Of a stretch of 64,000 nt of DNA, positions 37,799 through 47,242 are shown piece after piece (position 1 is the first letter of the stretch; every line of letters begins with the position of its first letter). Below the pieces are notes generated by a model. The model was not told where the DNA came from and did not search any database. It was given only the letters and a program-made list of their open reading frames with translations. Location of the stretch: assembly GCF_038396765.1 (NCBI RefSeq), contig NZ_CP150096.1, positions 1,967,001-2,031,000 on the forward strand, read 5' to 3'. Origin of the DNA: Chitinophaga caseinilytica (lineage in GTDB: Bacteria > Bacteroidota > Bacteroidia > Chitinophagales > Chitinophagaceae). Both the position numbers and the translations under genes were made by a program.

Positions 37799-38192
37799 AG
37801 ATGGTCGATGTGTGAATTCGGGTTAACAAATAATCGGGGATCGATGCGAAACCGATCGTTATGCAGAGGTAAGTGATTTTTTGTTTGCCATTTTATTCAA
37901 TTTAAGTGCTGGGTTTATACACCTGCTGAAATGGAATAAAAAAAGACTCACGTTAGCGATCCGTTTTTTTACTGAAGCAGATCCTGCAGGTCCGAAGCCT
38001 GCCCATCTTCACCAGCGATCACTGCACGAAAAAACCAGGCAACACTGGCATCATCCGGCGGCAGCGAAAAGGAAGTCCGCATCAAAAGTTACAAGCCGCT
38101 TCCACAAACAAAACGGCCTGCAACCGGCGGCATTCAATGCCCTTCCTGGTGCAGACCGTTTATTAAAATGCAGCCGGACAACCGGCAGTTCG
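37799..38192. other. Intergenic DNA with no convincing gene
   Basis: About 390 bases of mixed composition. A plus-strand frame crosses it but reads like the shadow of the minus-strand gene beyond. A short GC stem at 38173-38186, followed on the minus strand by Ts, may terminate the outer-membrane lipoprotein gene. Confidence 0.5.
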
Positions 38193-38996
38193 TTAATCCT
38201 TCAGCCAGTTCCCGAAATTCACGGAAATGCCGGTATTGAAGGAGAAAGGCTGGAAGTAATTGTTCAGGGTCGGGCCCGCTTCCACACCGTCCGAACGCAG
38301 GGGAACGGAGGCGCGCAGCTGCCAGAACCATTTAATGTTTTTAAAGCCCACGCGCACCGTAGCCGCCGGTTCCATGAAACCGACCAGCTTGCCGTCCAGC
38401 CGCTGGAAATCCATTCTCATATTGGGATCGCCGTCCCAGGTCAGCGAACCGCTGGAAACACTATTGAAATTCACGAGCGAAAACCGCGTGGAAACCGCGA
38501 CTTCCACCACCTTGTGCGACAATCCGAACGAAGGCTGGATAAAGAACTTGTGAAACTTCGTGCGAAGCCGGTAATCGTCGTACCCGCTCACGGAATCGGG
38601 CTTGTACAGGTAAGATTCCTGCAACGTTCTGAACCCTCCATAACCATATCCGCCATACACTTCGAAAACGGCTTTCTTCGAAACGCCGAGCGCCTTTGTA
38701 TAACCCGCGCCCAATTCGATCAATCCGCCGCGGGTATTGGGGTCTACGATCGGATCATCATCGACCCCATCGCCATCCACCGTCAGCAGGCGCGAAATAT
38801 ACTGACCGTTGGCCATGATGGCGAAATTATCGGTTACGGCATAGGCCGCCTGCCAGTCAGACAGTGAAACGGAGGCTTTCACCTCGCCCTTTTCCTTCAG
38901 CAGGGGAACGTTGATCTGATTGGGGACGTAAACGTTTCTGTTACAGGCGAATAATGCCATGGCGGGAGCCAGCAGAAACAGGTAGAATTTCTTCAT
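38193..38996 (-). CDS. Outer-membrane beta-barrel-like lipoprotein, unknown function
   Basis: A 267-residue protein with a lipoprotein signal peptide (MKKFYLFLLAPAMALFAC, Cys18). The mature part alternates aromatic and Gly residues in short amphipathic strands (LIELGAGYTKALG, FEVYGGYGYGGFRTL, TVRVGFKNIKWFWQLRASVPL) and ends with a barrel-like strand (FNTGISVNFGNW). This suggests a small outer-membrane barrel tethered by lipid. Function is not known. It stands alone, upstream of the LacI regulator gene on the same strand. Confidence 0.75.
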   Translation of the reverse strand: MKKFYLFLLAPAMALFACNRNVYVPNQINVPLLKEKGEVKASVSLSDWQAAYAVTDNFAIMANGQYISRLLTVDGDGVDDDPIVDPNTRGGLIELGAGYTKALGVSKKAVFEVYGGYGYGGFRTLQESYLYKPDSVSGYDDYRLRTKFHKFFIQPSFGLSHKVVEVAVSTRFSLVNFNSVSSGSLTWDGDPNMRMDFQRLDGKLVGFMEPAATVRVGFKNIKWFWQLRASVPLRSDGVEAGPTLNNYFQPFSFNTGISVNFGNWLKD

Positions 38997-39049
38997 ACTA
39001 AAGTTGTTGTAGGTTGATCGGCTATTAAACGGTTACGATATGGTTTAGG

Positions 39050-40081
39050 TTACAGGGCAGACGATTCGCGCTGGATCAGTTCCACTTCGAAGACGTAATT
39101 CTTCACGATCTTGATCTTTTCTTCCTTGTTGATGAGCTGAACGAGCGTTTCCACCGCCTTTTCCCCCATTTTGTAACCCGATTGTTCGATAGTGGTGAGG
39201 GAAGGACTGATAATGCGCGAGGAGAGGTCGTTGGAATATCCTACCACCTTGATTTTCCCGGGGATTTCGATCCCTACTTTCCGTGCTTCCTGGATAAACG
39301 CGACGGCAGAGGCGTCGTTGGCCGCGAAAAGCCCGTCAGGCAGCTCTTTTCCCGCAAAAATCTGCCGGGCCGCTTCGGCGCCCGCGTCCAGCGTGAGGTT
39401 GTGGACGTACAGCAGCGATTCGTCGTACGGGATCTTATATTTGGCCAATGCGGCCTTATACCCCGCCAGGCGCTGCTGGTAAAGGTTACAGGTCAGCTGG
39501 CCGGAAAAATGCGCGATCTTTTTGCATCCCTGCTTGATAAGATGCTCAGTAGCCAGGAACCCTCCCTTGAAATCGTCGCCCGTGATCGTGTAACCCGGAA
39601 AGTCCAGCGGCACGCGATCGTAAAACACAAGCGGGATATTATTCTTGATGAAAGGGGAGAAGTGGTCGATATTGGTCGTGAACATGGACGAAGCCGCCAG
39701 CAATCCGTCTACCCGCAAAGAAAAGAAGGTGTGCGCCAGCTCTTTTTCCATGGCTACCGTTTCGTCAGACTGGCCGATCACGATGCTGAACCCGTACTTG
39801 TGGGCTTCGTGCTGGATGCCGCTGATGGCGGTGCTCTGGAAATACATGCTGGTGCGGGGCACGATGAGCCCCAGGATATTGGACCTTTTCTTGCGCAGGC
39901 TCGACGCGATCCAGTTGGGCACATAGCCCATATTGGTGGCCGCGTCCTGCACTTTGGTGCGGGTTTCTTCGTTGATCAGCGGGTTGTTCTGCAACGCGCG
40001 CGATACCGTGGAAGCGCTGAGCCCCAACGCCTGGGCGATGTCATAGATCGTGATCTTGTTGGTGTTAGGACGTTCTTTCAC
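39050..40081 (-). CDS. LacI-family transcriptional regulator
   Basis: A 343-residue repressor-type regulator. The N-terminal helix-turn-helix and hinge read TIYDIAQALGLSASTVSRAL and continue to NWIASSLRKKRSNILGLIV. The periplasmic-binding-like sensor domain follows (HFSPFIKNNIPLVFYDRVP, then VVGYSNDLSSRIISPSLTTI). It would bind a sugar or related ligand. The nearest sugar genes are the GH2/GH29 pair about 3 kb away, so control of them is possible but not shown. It is divergent from the HPP gene with a 63-base gap. Confidence 0.93.
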   Translation of the reverse strand: MKERPNTNKITIYDIAQALGLSASTVSRALQNNPLINEETRTKVQDAATNMGYVPNWIASSLRKKRSNILGLIVPRTSMYFQSTAISGIQHEAHKYGFSIVIGQSDETVAMEKELAHTFFSLRVDGLLAASSMFTTNIDHFSPFIKNNIPLVFYDRVPLDFPGYTITGDDFKGGFLATEHLIKQGCKKIAHFSGQLTCNLYQQRLAGYKAALAKYKIPYDESLLYVHNLTLDAGAEAARQIFAGKELPDGLFAANDASAVAFIQEARKVGIEIPGKIKVVGYSNDLSSRIISPSLTTIEQSGYKMGEKAVETLVQLINKEEKIKIVKNYVFEVELIQRESSAL

Positions 40082-40130
40082 GGGGTGGCAGTCAATTTAG
40101 GGCGATATTAAGAAAATTTATTGATAGGTG

Positions 40131-40138
40131 TATTTTTG
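40131..40138 (+). promoter_or_regulatory. Probable -7 element for the HPP gene
   Basis: TATTTTTG, matching TAnnTTTG, seven bases before the ATG at 40145. Transcription would begin at about that codon, implying a leaderless message or use of the next in-frame ATG at 40157. Confidence 0.45.
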
Positions 40139-40144
40139 CACCCG

Positions 40145-40708
40145 ATGAAGAGACATATGAAACGGACTTACCGTATAGCGAAGTACGTAATTTACCGGGA
40201 AACGCTGGTCGACCGCAAAGATATGGCCTGGTCCTTCCTCGGGGCTTTGCTCGGGGTGGGGCTGATCGGGATGATCAATCATTTTTACCTGCCCGCGCGC
40301 GATAACCTCTTTGTGCTGGGCTCCTTCGGCGCGTCCGCCGTCCTGATTTACGGGCATACCCAAAGCCCACTGGCCCAGCCGCGCAACGTCTTCGGCGGGC
40401 ATGTGCTCAGCGCCGCCACCGGTGTAACGATGGGTTTGCTGATCTCTTCCCCCGAATGGGAATGGCTGGCCGGCGCGCTGGCTGTGGCCTGTTCCATCGT
40501 GGTGATGCAATGGACGAAAACGGTGCATCCGCCCGGAGGCGCCACGGCTTTGCTGGCCATCGCCGGCAGCGCAAAGATCCGGGCGCTGGGTTACCTGTAC
40601 GTCCTCACGCCTGTAGCCACCGGCGTGGCTTTGTTATTGATCGTGGCATATGTCGTCAACAATATCCCCGGTAACCGGAATTATCCCGCCAGGGGAAAAT
40701 GGTGGTAA
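40145..40708 (+). CDS. HPP-family integral membrane protein
   Basis: A 187-residue protein with four or five transmembrane helices and the family motif HPPGGATALLAIAG near residue 130. Other features are LVLGSFGASAVLIYGHTQSPLAQPRNVFGGH-like sequence, present here as FVLGSFGASAVLIYGHTQSP. HPP proteins have been linked to nitrite transport in plants and cyanobacteria, but the bacterial role is not settled. Start uncertain between ATG 40145 and 40157 because the promoter is so close. A terminator follows. Confidence 0.9.
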   Translation: MKRHMKRTYRIAKYVIYRETLVDRKDMAWSFLGALLGVGLIGMINHFYLPARDNLFVLGSFGASAVLIYGHTQSPLAQPRNVFGGHVLSAATGVTMGLLISSPEWEWLAGALAVACSIVVMQWTKTVHPPGGATALLAIAGSAKIRALGYLYVLTPVATGVALLLIVAYVVNNIPGNRNYPARGKWW

Positions 40709-40786
40709 AAAATTCACTGCGCAGATACAATGCATACCGCATACCTAATTTTGACCCTGTACTTTTATTAGTATAGGGAAAATGAC

Positions 40787-40818
40787 AGGACCGCCTACTC
40801 ATGGGCGGTCCTTTTTTT
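40787..40818 (+). terminator. Intrinsic terminator of the HPP gene
   Basis: A nine-base-pair stem (40787-40795 with 40804-40812), eight-base loop, then a run of Ts. Confidence 0.82.
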
Positions 40819-40823
40819 ATGCG

Positions 40824-40853
40824 AAAAGCCGCACCCGGTAAAGGATGCGGCTT
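40824..40853 (-). terminator. Probable terminator of the metalloprotease gene
   Basis: On the minus strand an eight-base-pair stem (40853-40846 with 40833-40826) with a twelve-base loop ends in four Ts. It lies 32 bases after the protease stop. Confidence 0.6.
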
Positions 40854-40884
40854 CCGCGACTTATCAATTTTTCATCAGTGCCGA

Positions 40885-43443
40885 TCAGGACTTCGGGTTC
40901 AGGGCCTGGCCGATGCGCTCGGCGAGGTCCTGCAGGTGGAAGCGGGTCATGGCGTCGGGCGCTCCTGCCGCTGCCGTGCGCACTTCGCCGCGGAGCGCGG
41001 TCAGTTGTGCGCGGGCAATGCTGGCCGCGTCGGATGTCATGGGGTTGGGGCTACGGCCCATCATCGGGTTCTGGGAAGCCTCAGGCTCCTTCACCAGCTT
41101 AGACAGCTGCGCGATGTAGGATTTCTGGAGGTTACGACGGTAGATGTCTACAGACTTGCCGGTGTAAATCTCGGAGAAGATGCCTTTTTTCAGGTCGGTA
41201 GCGTAGTCGATCGCTTTGTAGGCAGCGGGGTTCACGGCTTCGTTGTTCAGCAGCTTCACAAAGGTGTTGGTGCTGAGCAGACGGGCAAGCACGCGTTCCT
41301 GCTGGCTGAGGATGAGGGTGGGCGCGTTGCCGCCAACGCGGGCCAGGATTTCCTTGTCGAGCAGCCAGTTCGGGGTGGTGAACAGCTGGGCCTGGAGGAA
41401 TTTCAGGGCTTCCTGCTGGGTGGCTTTGGCAACGGGCTCGTAAACTACGCCTGATTGTTCAACGGTTTTCGGTGTTTCGTAGATACCGGCGATGTTTTTG
41501 GCGACGTGGCCGTTGTAGCGGCCGAACTGGCCCAGGAGTTCCTGGTACATGGTGCCCAGGTTGGAATAGCCTTCGTTTTCGGTGCGGGTCCAGGCCATGA
41601 GATTAGGCAGGATGCGCTGGAGGTTCTTGATACCGTATTCGCTGGCTTTCATGGCGTTATCGCCAAGGTCTTCGTTCTGGCTGCGCGGATCGTCGGGGTT
41701 CATTTCGGTACCGAACCAGTAACGTTTGTCCTGCAGGCGGTTGATCACCCATTTGTTGAGGGTCGCTTTCTCCGTATCGGCATTGGTACCGGGAATGGCT
41801 TTGTAACCCCATTCGATGGCCCATTTGTCGTAATAGTTGATGCGGGGATACAGGTCGGCGCCGGAAATGCCGTCACCGGGCTGCGCCACGTAGTTGAAGC
41901 GGGCGTAGTCCATGATGGAAGCGGCGTGGCCGTGCTCTTTCACCCAGTTTTTATCGCGGAGCTTTTCCACGGGGTAGGTAGAGCTGGAGCCGAAGTTGTG
42001 ACGGAGGCCGAGGGTGTGGCCAACTTCGTGGCTGGATACGAAGCGGATGAGCTCGCCCATCAGCTGGTCGTCGAATTCCATTTTACGGGCGCGCTCGTCG
42101 TTGGGCGCGGCCTGGATCATGTACCAGTTGCGGAGCAGGCTCATTACGTTGTGGTACCAGTTGATGTGGCTTTCCAGGATCTCGCCGGAGCGGGGATCGT
42201 GTACGTGCGGGCCGGAGGCGTTGGGCACGTCGGAAGGCTTGTACACGATGGCGCTGTAGCGCGCGTCTTCGAGGCTCCAGGTGGAGTCTTCTGCGCGGGT
42301 GGGGGCCATGCGGGCAGAAATGGCGTTTTTGAAGCCGGCCTGCTCGAAGGCGGCCTGCCAATCGTTCACACCCATGATGAGGTATTTACGCCATTTTTCC
42401 GGGGTAGCGGGGTCGATGTAGAAAATGATGGGCTTTTTGGGCTCCACCAGTTCGCCGCGACGGAATTTTTCCATGTCTTCCGCCTTGGGCTCGAGGCGCC
42501 AGCGGGTGATCATTGACAGTCTTTTCACGCCTTGCGGATCAGCATCGTAGTCGGTGAGACCGGTGGCGAAGAAACCTACGCGGGGGTCGAAGTAGCGGGG
42601 TTCCATGGGCACGGCAGGAAGCAGCACCAGCGAGCTGTTCAGCTCAACGGTTGCAAAGCCGCCGCCCATCGGGGGCATGCCCGGCATCGGGGAAGAGCCT
42701 TGCTTGGTATAGGTTTTTACCGTTTTGATCTCGAGGTTCTCGGGGTACGCGCGGACGTCGTCGATGTAGGACTTGTCGCCCTGGGGAGCGCCGAGTTTCA
42801 GTGCGCTCTTCACGCTGTTGTCGAAGAAAAGTACGTCATTGTCACTGTTGATGTAATCGGTGAGATCAACTACGGAGCCTTTGCCGCTTTTGGAATACGC
42901 TTTCACGTCGAACGAAGCAACGATAGGCTGAACGTTGGAGTTCATCACGGCCACGAACATGGGCTGTGTGGAGTCTTTGGAACGTTCCGAGAAGGAGATG
43001 TTCTTTAAGAAGATGCGGTGGTTAGGGCCTTTTTCGAAGCGGATAACGGATTCGTTGATCTGGTCGCCGGCGAAGCCCATCATCTGGGAGCGGAGGCCGG
43101 CGGCGGATTTGGAGAGGCGGCTTACCACGAGGATGTCTCTGCCGAGGAGGGCATCGGGGATTTCGGCGAAGAAGCGGTCTTCCTGTTTATAGATGTTAAA
43201 CAGGCCGGAGTCAGCTACGGCGTTGGCGTTGATGACTTCGGTGAACTTCTTGGGTTGCGGTTTGGGCGGGCCGGAGGGCCTTTGGGGGCCGGTGGGCCGG
43301 GCGGTCGTGTCTTTGGCCGGGGACGCGGCGGCAGGAGTTTTTTCATCTTTCTTCCTGCGCTGGGCGTGAGTGGCGGACGGCATCAGCAGGGCTGTGCACA
43401 ATACGCCGGCTACGGCAGCGGCAAAGGTGCGCTGTAGTTGCAT
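40885..43443 (-). CDS. Exported zinc metalloprotease (DUF5117/DUF4953 type)
   Basis: An 852-residue secreted protease. A signal peptide (through ATHAQ) is followed by a Pro/Lys-rich linker (residues about 30-65) and two N-terminal domains of the DUF5118/DUF5117 type (LFNIYKQEDRFFAEIPDALL, ILVVSRLSKSA). The catalytic domain has the extended zinc motif HEVGHTLGLRH with His472, His476 and His482, then IMDYARFNYVAQPGD as Met-turn. These proteins are common and abundant in Bacteroidota. Start is ATG 43443; an upstream extension is not signal-like. Substrates are unknown. Confidence 0.93.
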   Translation of the reverse strand: MQLQRTFAAAVAGVLCTALLMPSATHAQRRKKDEKTPAAASPAKDTTARPTGPQRPSGPPKPQPKKFTEVINANAVADSGLFNIYKQEDRFFAEIPDALLGRDILVVSRLSKSAAGLRSQMMGFAGDQINESVIRFEKGPNHRIFLKNISFSERSKDSTQPMFVAVMNSNVQPIVASFDVKAYSKSGKGSVVDLTDYINSDNDVLFFDNSVKSALKLGAPQGDKSYIDDVRAYPENLEIKTVKTYTKQGSSPMPGMPPMGGGFATVELNSSLVLLPAVPMEPRYFDPRVGFFATGLTDYDADPQGVKRLSMITRWRLEPKAEDMEKFRRGELVEPKKPIIFYIDPATPEKWRKYLIMGVNDWQAAFEQAGFKNAISARMAPTRAEDSTWSLEDARYSAIVYKPSDVPNASGPHVHDPRSGEILESHINWYHNVMSLLRNWYMIQAAPNDERARKMEFDDQLMGELIRFVSSHEVGHTLGLRHNFGSSSTYPVEKLRDKNWVKEHGHAASIMDYARFNYVAQPGDGISGADLYPRINYYDKWAIEWGYKAIPGTNADTEKATLNKWVINRLQDKRYWFGTEMNPDDPRSQNEDLGDNAMKASEYGIKNLQRILPNLMAWTRTENEGYSNLGTMYQELLGQFGRYNGHVAKNIAGIYETPKTVEQSGVVYEPVAKATQQEALKFLQAQLFTTPNWLLDKEILARVGGNAPTLILSQQERVLARLLSTNTFVKLLNNEAVNPAAYKAIDYATDLKKGIFSEIYTGKSVDIYRRNLQKSYIAQLSKLVKEPEASQNPMMGRSPNPMTSDAASIARAQLTALRGEVRTAAAGAPDAMTRFHLQDLAERIGQALNPKS

Positions 43444-44020
43444 GTGCGTGGTGATTGGTTTTTGTGTGGTAAATAATAAGCGGAGACAAAAGAAGGGTAA
43501 GAAAGTCATAATAAATCGTTAAAATCCATAAAAGACAAAAAATGCAGTAAGAGCGGAAATTAAAAATCTGTAAATTGCCCGAAGGCATTCCCTGCAACGG
43601 GAGCGTTGCTGCGATGGGAATGCAGGGGAACCATGAAATAAGAATCGTAAGTATTTAAAATTTCTGTTGGATCATTTGGAAATTTTCTTAAATTGTGCGT
43701 CCAACTTTGAAAAAAAATCAATCGATTCCGCCGTGTCGGTAGAGCTAAGTTGGGAGAGGACAGTAAGAATAACATTATTTATTTTTTCTATCTAAGTGTT
43801 TGCTCAATTAATGTGAAGGGGAGTGGAATGCCCTATAGTGGGGCTTTTGTGAAGTATGGTTAAATTTTTTGGGTGACACTTGTTTTTTTGAGGAAGGCTT
43901 ATAACTTTGCGAATCACTGATTATAAGCGGGTTACCCGTGTGAATATTGAAATTGCGATCTGAACTTTTTAATTACTAACAAACAAACAGTTTAATTTTT
44001 AACACTAAAATTCAATCAAC
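43444..44020. other. Intergenic region with a structured hairpin
   Basis: 577 AT-rich bases between divergent genes. At 43585-43623 two nested inverted repeats form a hairpin (43585-43592 with 43616-43623, and 43594-43598 with 43605-43609). A second pairing is possible (43590-43596 with 43621-43627), so two exclusive folds exist. No T run follows. No protein-like frame was seen. The exbB promoter lies at its right end. Confidence 0.5.
43880..43909 (+). promoter_or_regulatory. Bacteroidota-type promoter for the exbB-tonB operon
   Basis: TTG at 43880-43882, a 19-base spacer, then TAACTTTG at 43902-43909. It leaves a leader of about 100 bases before the first gene. Confidence 0.62.
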
Positions 44021-44875
44021 ATGGCTGAGACTAAAACAACTGTGACTGCAGCTGCTGCCAAAACGACTTCTCATCAAGCCAAAAAATCGTCCAATTTATT
44101 TGCGATCCTGGCTGTACCCATCTGTATCGCCATCGGTTACATCTTTTACATTTTCGTATTAGGTAATCCTGCCAACTTCCAGGGTGGCAATCCTGACAAC
44201 CATCCCGTAGAATCTGGTATTGGCAAATGGTTTGGTACCGTGCACAAAGGTGGCGCCATCGTTCCCATCCTGATCTCTACCCTGTTGATCTGCGTAACTT
44301 TCGTAATCGAGCGTTTCCTGTACCTGGCTAAAGCAAAGGGCAAATTCAGCGGTTCCGAACTGGTTCGTAAAGTTCAGTATCACCTGGCTAACAAGAATGT
44401 GGACGCTGCACTGGCTGAGTGCGACAAACAGAAAGGTTCCGTAGGCAACGTGCTGAAAGCCGGTCTGAAAAAGTACAAGGAAATGATCAGCAACACTGAG
44501 CTGGACACAGATCAGAAGATCCTGACCATCAAAAACGAAATCGAAGAAACTACCGCGCTGGAACTGCCGATGATGGAAAAGAACCTCGTGTTCCTGTCCA
44601 CTATCGCTTCCGTAGCTACCCTGCTGGGTCTGTTCGGTACCGTACTCGGGATGATCAAGGCGTTCTCCGCAATGTCTTCCAGCGGTGCTCCTGACTCCTC
44701 CGCACTGGCACTTGGTATCTCTGAGGCCCTCATTAACACGGCCCTGGGTATCGGTACCTCCGCTATCGCGATCATCATGTATAACTACTTCACTACCAAT
44801 ATCGACAGCATCACCTACGCTATCGACGAATCTGGCTTTACTTTGACACAGTCTTTCGCTGCCAACCACAAATAA
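44021..44875 (+). CDS. MotA/TolQ/ExbB proton channel protein
   Basis: A 284-residue inner-membrane subunit of a proton-driven motor that energises outer-membrane transport. Three transmembrane helices are seen: residues about 28-48, 86-104, and the pair ATLLGLFGTVLGMIKAFSAM and ISEALINTALGIGTSAIAIIM in the C-terminal third. The long N-terminus rich in Ala, Thr and Lys and the insertion GNPDNHPVESGIGKW are typical of Bacteroidota ExbB relatives. Codon use is biased as in highly expressed genes. It heads an operon with two ExbD genes and tonB. Confidence 0.93.
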   Translation: MAETKTTVTAAAAKTTSHQAKKSSNLFAILAVPICIAIGYIFYIFVLGNPANFQGGNPDNHPVESGIGKWFGTVHKGGAIVPILISTLLICVTFVIERFLYLAKAKGKFSGSELVRKVQYHLANKNVDAALAECDKQKGSVGNVLKAGLKKYKEMISNTELDTDQKILTIKNEIEETTALELPMMEKNLVFLSTIASVATLLGLFGTVLGMIKAFSAMSSSGAPDSSALALGISEALINTALGIGTSAIAIIMYNYFTTNIDSITYAIDESGFTLTQSFAANHK

Positions 44876-44945
44876 TTTCGTAAATTATTGTGGAATTTAC
44901 CGCGAACTGAATCTAATTAAGTGAACCAAACAAAAGGAGTGTAAG

Positions 44946-45605
44946 ATGCCAAAGGTAAAAATGCCAAGGAAAAGCACCCTCATCGACATGACTGCGATGT
45001 GCGACGTGGCTTTCCTGCTGCTGACCTTCTTCATGCTCGCCACCAAATTTAAGCCGGACGAACCGGTTGCGGTGGTGACTCCCTCCTCCATCAACACCCA
45101 GCTGCTGCCGGACGCGGACGTGATCCTGCTGACAGTGGACAAAGACGGAAGAGTGTTTTTCAGCATGGACGGTCAGCCCAAGAGAAGACAACTCATCGAA
45201 GATCTGAATACCAACTTCAAGCTTGGCTTGGACGAGAAAGATATCCGGAACTTCATGATCGGCTCCAGCGTAGGTACGGATTTCAAAAACCTGAAACAGG
45301 TATTGAACCTCACGGCCGACCAGCGCAAGCACGGTAATGTTGAGAAAGGCATCCCCATGGATTCCACCAACAACGAGCTGGCGATCTGGATCGAGTATGC
45401 CCGTGCTGCGCAAGGGAACAACAACAAGCTGAAGTATTGCATCAAGGCCGACAACGAGACGCCCTACCCCGTGATCAAACGGGTGCTGGACACCTTCAAG
45501 GAAAAGAAAATCCAGAAACTGAACCTGGTGACCAACCTTGAGGCCAAACCGGCAGGCTCCGCGGCTGCGCTGTACGAAGAGCAAAATCAGGATAAAGCCC
45601 ACTAA
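44946..45605 (+). CDS. ExbD/TolR-family biopolymer transport protein (first copy)
   Basis: A 219-residue single-pass motor subunit. The transmembrane helix MTAMCDVAFLLLTFFMLATKF (about residues 16-36) contains the conserved Asp that carries protons. The periplasmic domain is long for ExbD and includes ILLTVDKDGRVFFSM and KYCIKADNETPYPVIKRVL. It lies 70 bases after exbB and 49 before the second copy. Paired, unequal ExbD proteins are standard in this phylum. Confidence 0.92.
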   Translation: MPKVKMPRKSTLIDMTAMCDVAFLLLTFFMLATKFKPDEPVAVVTPSSINTQLLPDADVILLTVDKDGRVFFSMDGQPKRRQLIEDLNTNFKLGLDEKDIRNFMIGSSVGTDFKNLKQVLNLTADQRKHGNVEKGIPMDSTNNELAIWIEYARAAQGNNNKLKYCIKADNETPYPVIKRVLDTFKEKKIQKLNLVTNLEAKPAGSAAALYEEQNQDKAH

Positions 45606-45654
45606 GCTTCCTGGTACAGTAAACAACTTTACATCACTAAAAAATATTGCTACC

Positions 45655-46245
45655 ATGGCTGAAATGGATACCAGTAGTTCTGGTGGTGGTAAGAAGAAAC
45701 ACGGCGTCAAGAAGGGGAAAAAACTTTCTACCCGTGTGGACATGACTCCGATGGTGGATCTCGGGTTTCTCCTGATCACCTTCTTCATGCTTACCACGAC
45801 CATGTCTAAGCCCAAGACCATGGACCTGATCATGCCCAAAGACACGGAGAAGCAGGAAGAGCAGAACAAGGTGAAAGAATCCACCGCTCTTACCATCCTG
45901 TTGGGTAAAAAAGACCAGGTTTACTACTACGAAGGGTTGGCACAGGATCCGAATGCCTCCAGCAACCCGGACTTCTTCAAAGCAACCACCTTCGCCAACA
46001 CCAACGGCATCCGCGACGTCATCATCAAAAAACGTGACGAAGTGGCCCGCCTGCGGAACAGCAAGGGAGAGCCTGAAGACGTGGTTGTCATCATCAAAGC
46101 TGACGATGGCTCTACGTACAAGAACTTTGTCGATTTATTGGATGAAATGGCCATCAACCGTATCCAGCGTTATGCTACGGTGGATATCAGCGACCAGGAC
46201 AAGCAATGGATCAAATCTACTGAAGCCAGCAACGGCATCCAGTAG
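45655..46245 (+). CDS. ExbD/TolR-family biopolymer transport protein (second copy)
   Basis: A 196-residue paralogue of the preceding gene. A basic Gly/Lys-rich cytoplasmic N-terminus is followed by the helix VDMTPMVDLGFLLITFFMLT (about residues 28-48) with the proton-carrying Asp. The periplasmic part includes TMDLIMPKDTE and VVVIIKADDGSTYKNFVDLL. Start at ATG 45655; the upstream open frame overlaps the first copy. It probably forms a heterodimer with it in the motor. Confidence 0.93.
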   Translation: MAEMDTSSSGGGKKKHGVKKGKKLSTRVDMTPMVDLGFLLITFFMLTTTMSKPKTMDLIMPKDTEKQEEQNKVKESTALTILLGKKDQVYYYEGLAQDPNASSNPDFFKATTFANTNGIRDVIIKKRDEVARLRNSKGEPEDVVVIIKADDGSTYKNFVDLLDEMAINRIQRYATVDISDQDKQWIKSTEASNGIQ

Positions 46246-46290
46246 TATGGAAAACAATCATTTTTTGCATCCATCAATAAACGTGTAACA

Positions 46291-47127
46291 ATGGATACAG
46301 CTAAAATTCTCAAGTCCGACTTTCTTGACATCCTGTTCGAAGACAGGAACAAGAACTACGGTGCTTACGAGCTTCGCAAGAAGTACGATAAGCGCGTTCG
46401 GAACTCTATCCTGGGAACGGCTGCCATGGCGTTGCTGATTGTCGGCTCTTACTTCATCTATCTGAACCTGAAAGCAGACAATACAGACAAAAACACCAAG
46501 CCCGTCATCGAGGATATTAAACTGGAGGACGTGAAGTTGCCGGACGATCCGAAAACTCCGCCCCCGCCCCCTCCGCCGCCCGCTCCGCCCCCGCCGGTGA
46601 AGCCGTCTGTTCAGTTCACCCCTCCGGTGATCAAGAAAGACGAAGAGGTGAAAGCTGAGGAAGAACTGGTAAAACTGGAAGACATCAAAGACAAGGCCGT
46701 TTCTACCAAAACCGTAGAAGGCGATCCCAACGGTATCGACCCGGGTCTGATCAATGATTCCAAAGGTACAGGCGTGGTTGACGCGCCCCCGCCGCCCCCG
46801 AAAGAGGAGATCTTCACCTTCGTGGAGCAACCTCCGACCTTCCCCGGTGGTGACGAAGCGCTCAACAAATTCCTCAGCAACAACATCCGTTACCCCCACC
46901 TGGCCACTGAAAACGGCATCCAGGGTACCGTGTTCGTATCATTCGTGGTAGACTCGGAAGGTAACATCAAGGATGTGAAAACTGTAGGGCAAGCCAAAGG
47001 CGGCGGTCTCGAAGAAGAGGCCATCCGCGTGGTGAAGAAAATGCCGAAATGGAAACCCGGTAAGCAGAACGGACGCCAGGTATCTGTGCAGTTCAACCTG
47101 CCCATCCGCTTCACCCTCCAAGAGTAG
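46291..47127 (+). CDS. Energy transducer TonB
   Basis: A 278-residue TonB that spans the periplasm to the receptors, such as the SusC protein at 6492. The N-terminal FEDRNKNYGAYELRKKYDKR precedes the membrane helix (about residues 48-66, GTAAMALLIVGSYFIYLNL). A rigid Pro-rich stretch follows (about 87-105) with further acidic and Pro-rich segments. The C-terminal TonB domain (about 185-278) has FPGGDEALNKFLSNNIRYP, GTVFVSFVVDSEGNI and MPKWKPGKQNGR. It closes the operon and a terminator follows. Confidence 0.94.
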   Translation: MDTAKILKSDFLDILFEDRNKNYGAYELRKKYDKRVRNSILGTAAMALLIVGSYFIYLNLKADNTDKNTKPVIEDIKLEDVKLPDDPKTPPPPPPPPAPPPPVKPSVQFTPPVIKKDEEVKAEEELVKLEDIKDKAVSTKTVEGDPNGIDPGLINDSKGTGVVDAPPPPPKEEIFTFVEQPPTFPGGDEALNKFLSNNIRYPHLATENGIQGTVFVSFVVDSEGNIKDVKTVGQAKGGGLEEEAIRVVKKMPKWKPGKQNGRQVSVQFNLPIRFTLQE

Positions 47128-47156
47128 TATTTAGTCTCAAGCTAGTAGTACATACT

Positions 47157-47187
47157 AAATCCCCCTGGTTTACCGGGGGGATTTTTT
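47157..47187 (+). terminator. Intrinsic terminator of the exbB-tonB operon
   Basis: A nine-base-pair stem (47157-47165 with 47176-47184), ten-base loop and T run. Confidence 0.82.
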
Positions 47188-47242
47188 ATTTCAGCCAGCC
47201 GCACCGCCCCGCCGGCACGGAGATTTTCTTTAATTTCGGGCC

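Noticed and set aside
37881..38867. A 328-codon plus-strand frame over the outer-membrane lipoprotein gene
   Set aside because: The minus strand has a proper lipoprotein signal and barrel-like strands; the plus frame has none of this and no motif.
41455..42516. A 353-codon plus-strand frame opposite the metalloprotease
   Set aside because: Composition is dominated by Val, Gly and Phe and it opposes the zinc-binding motif region of a clear protease.
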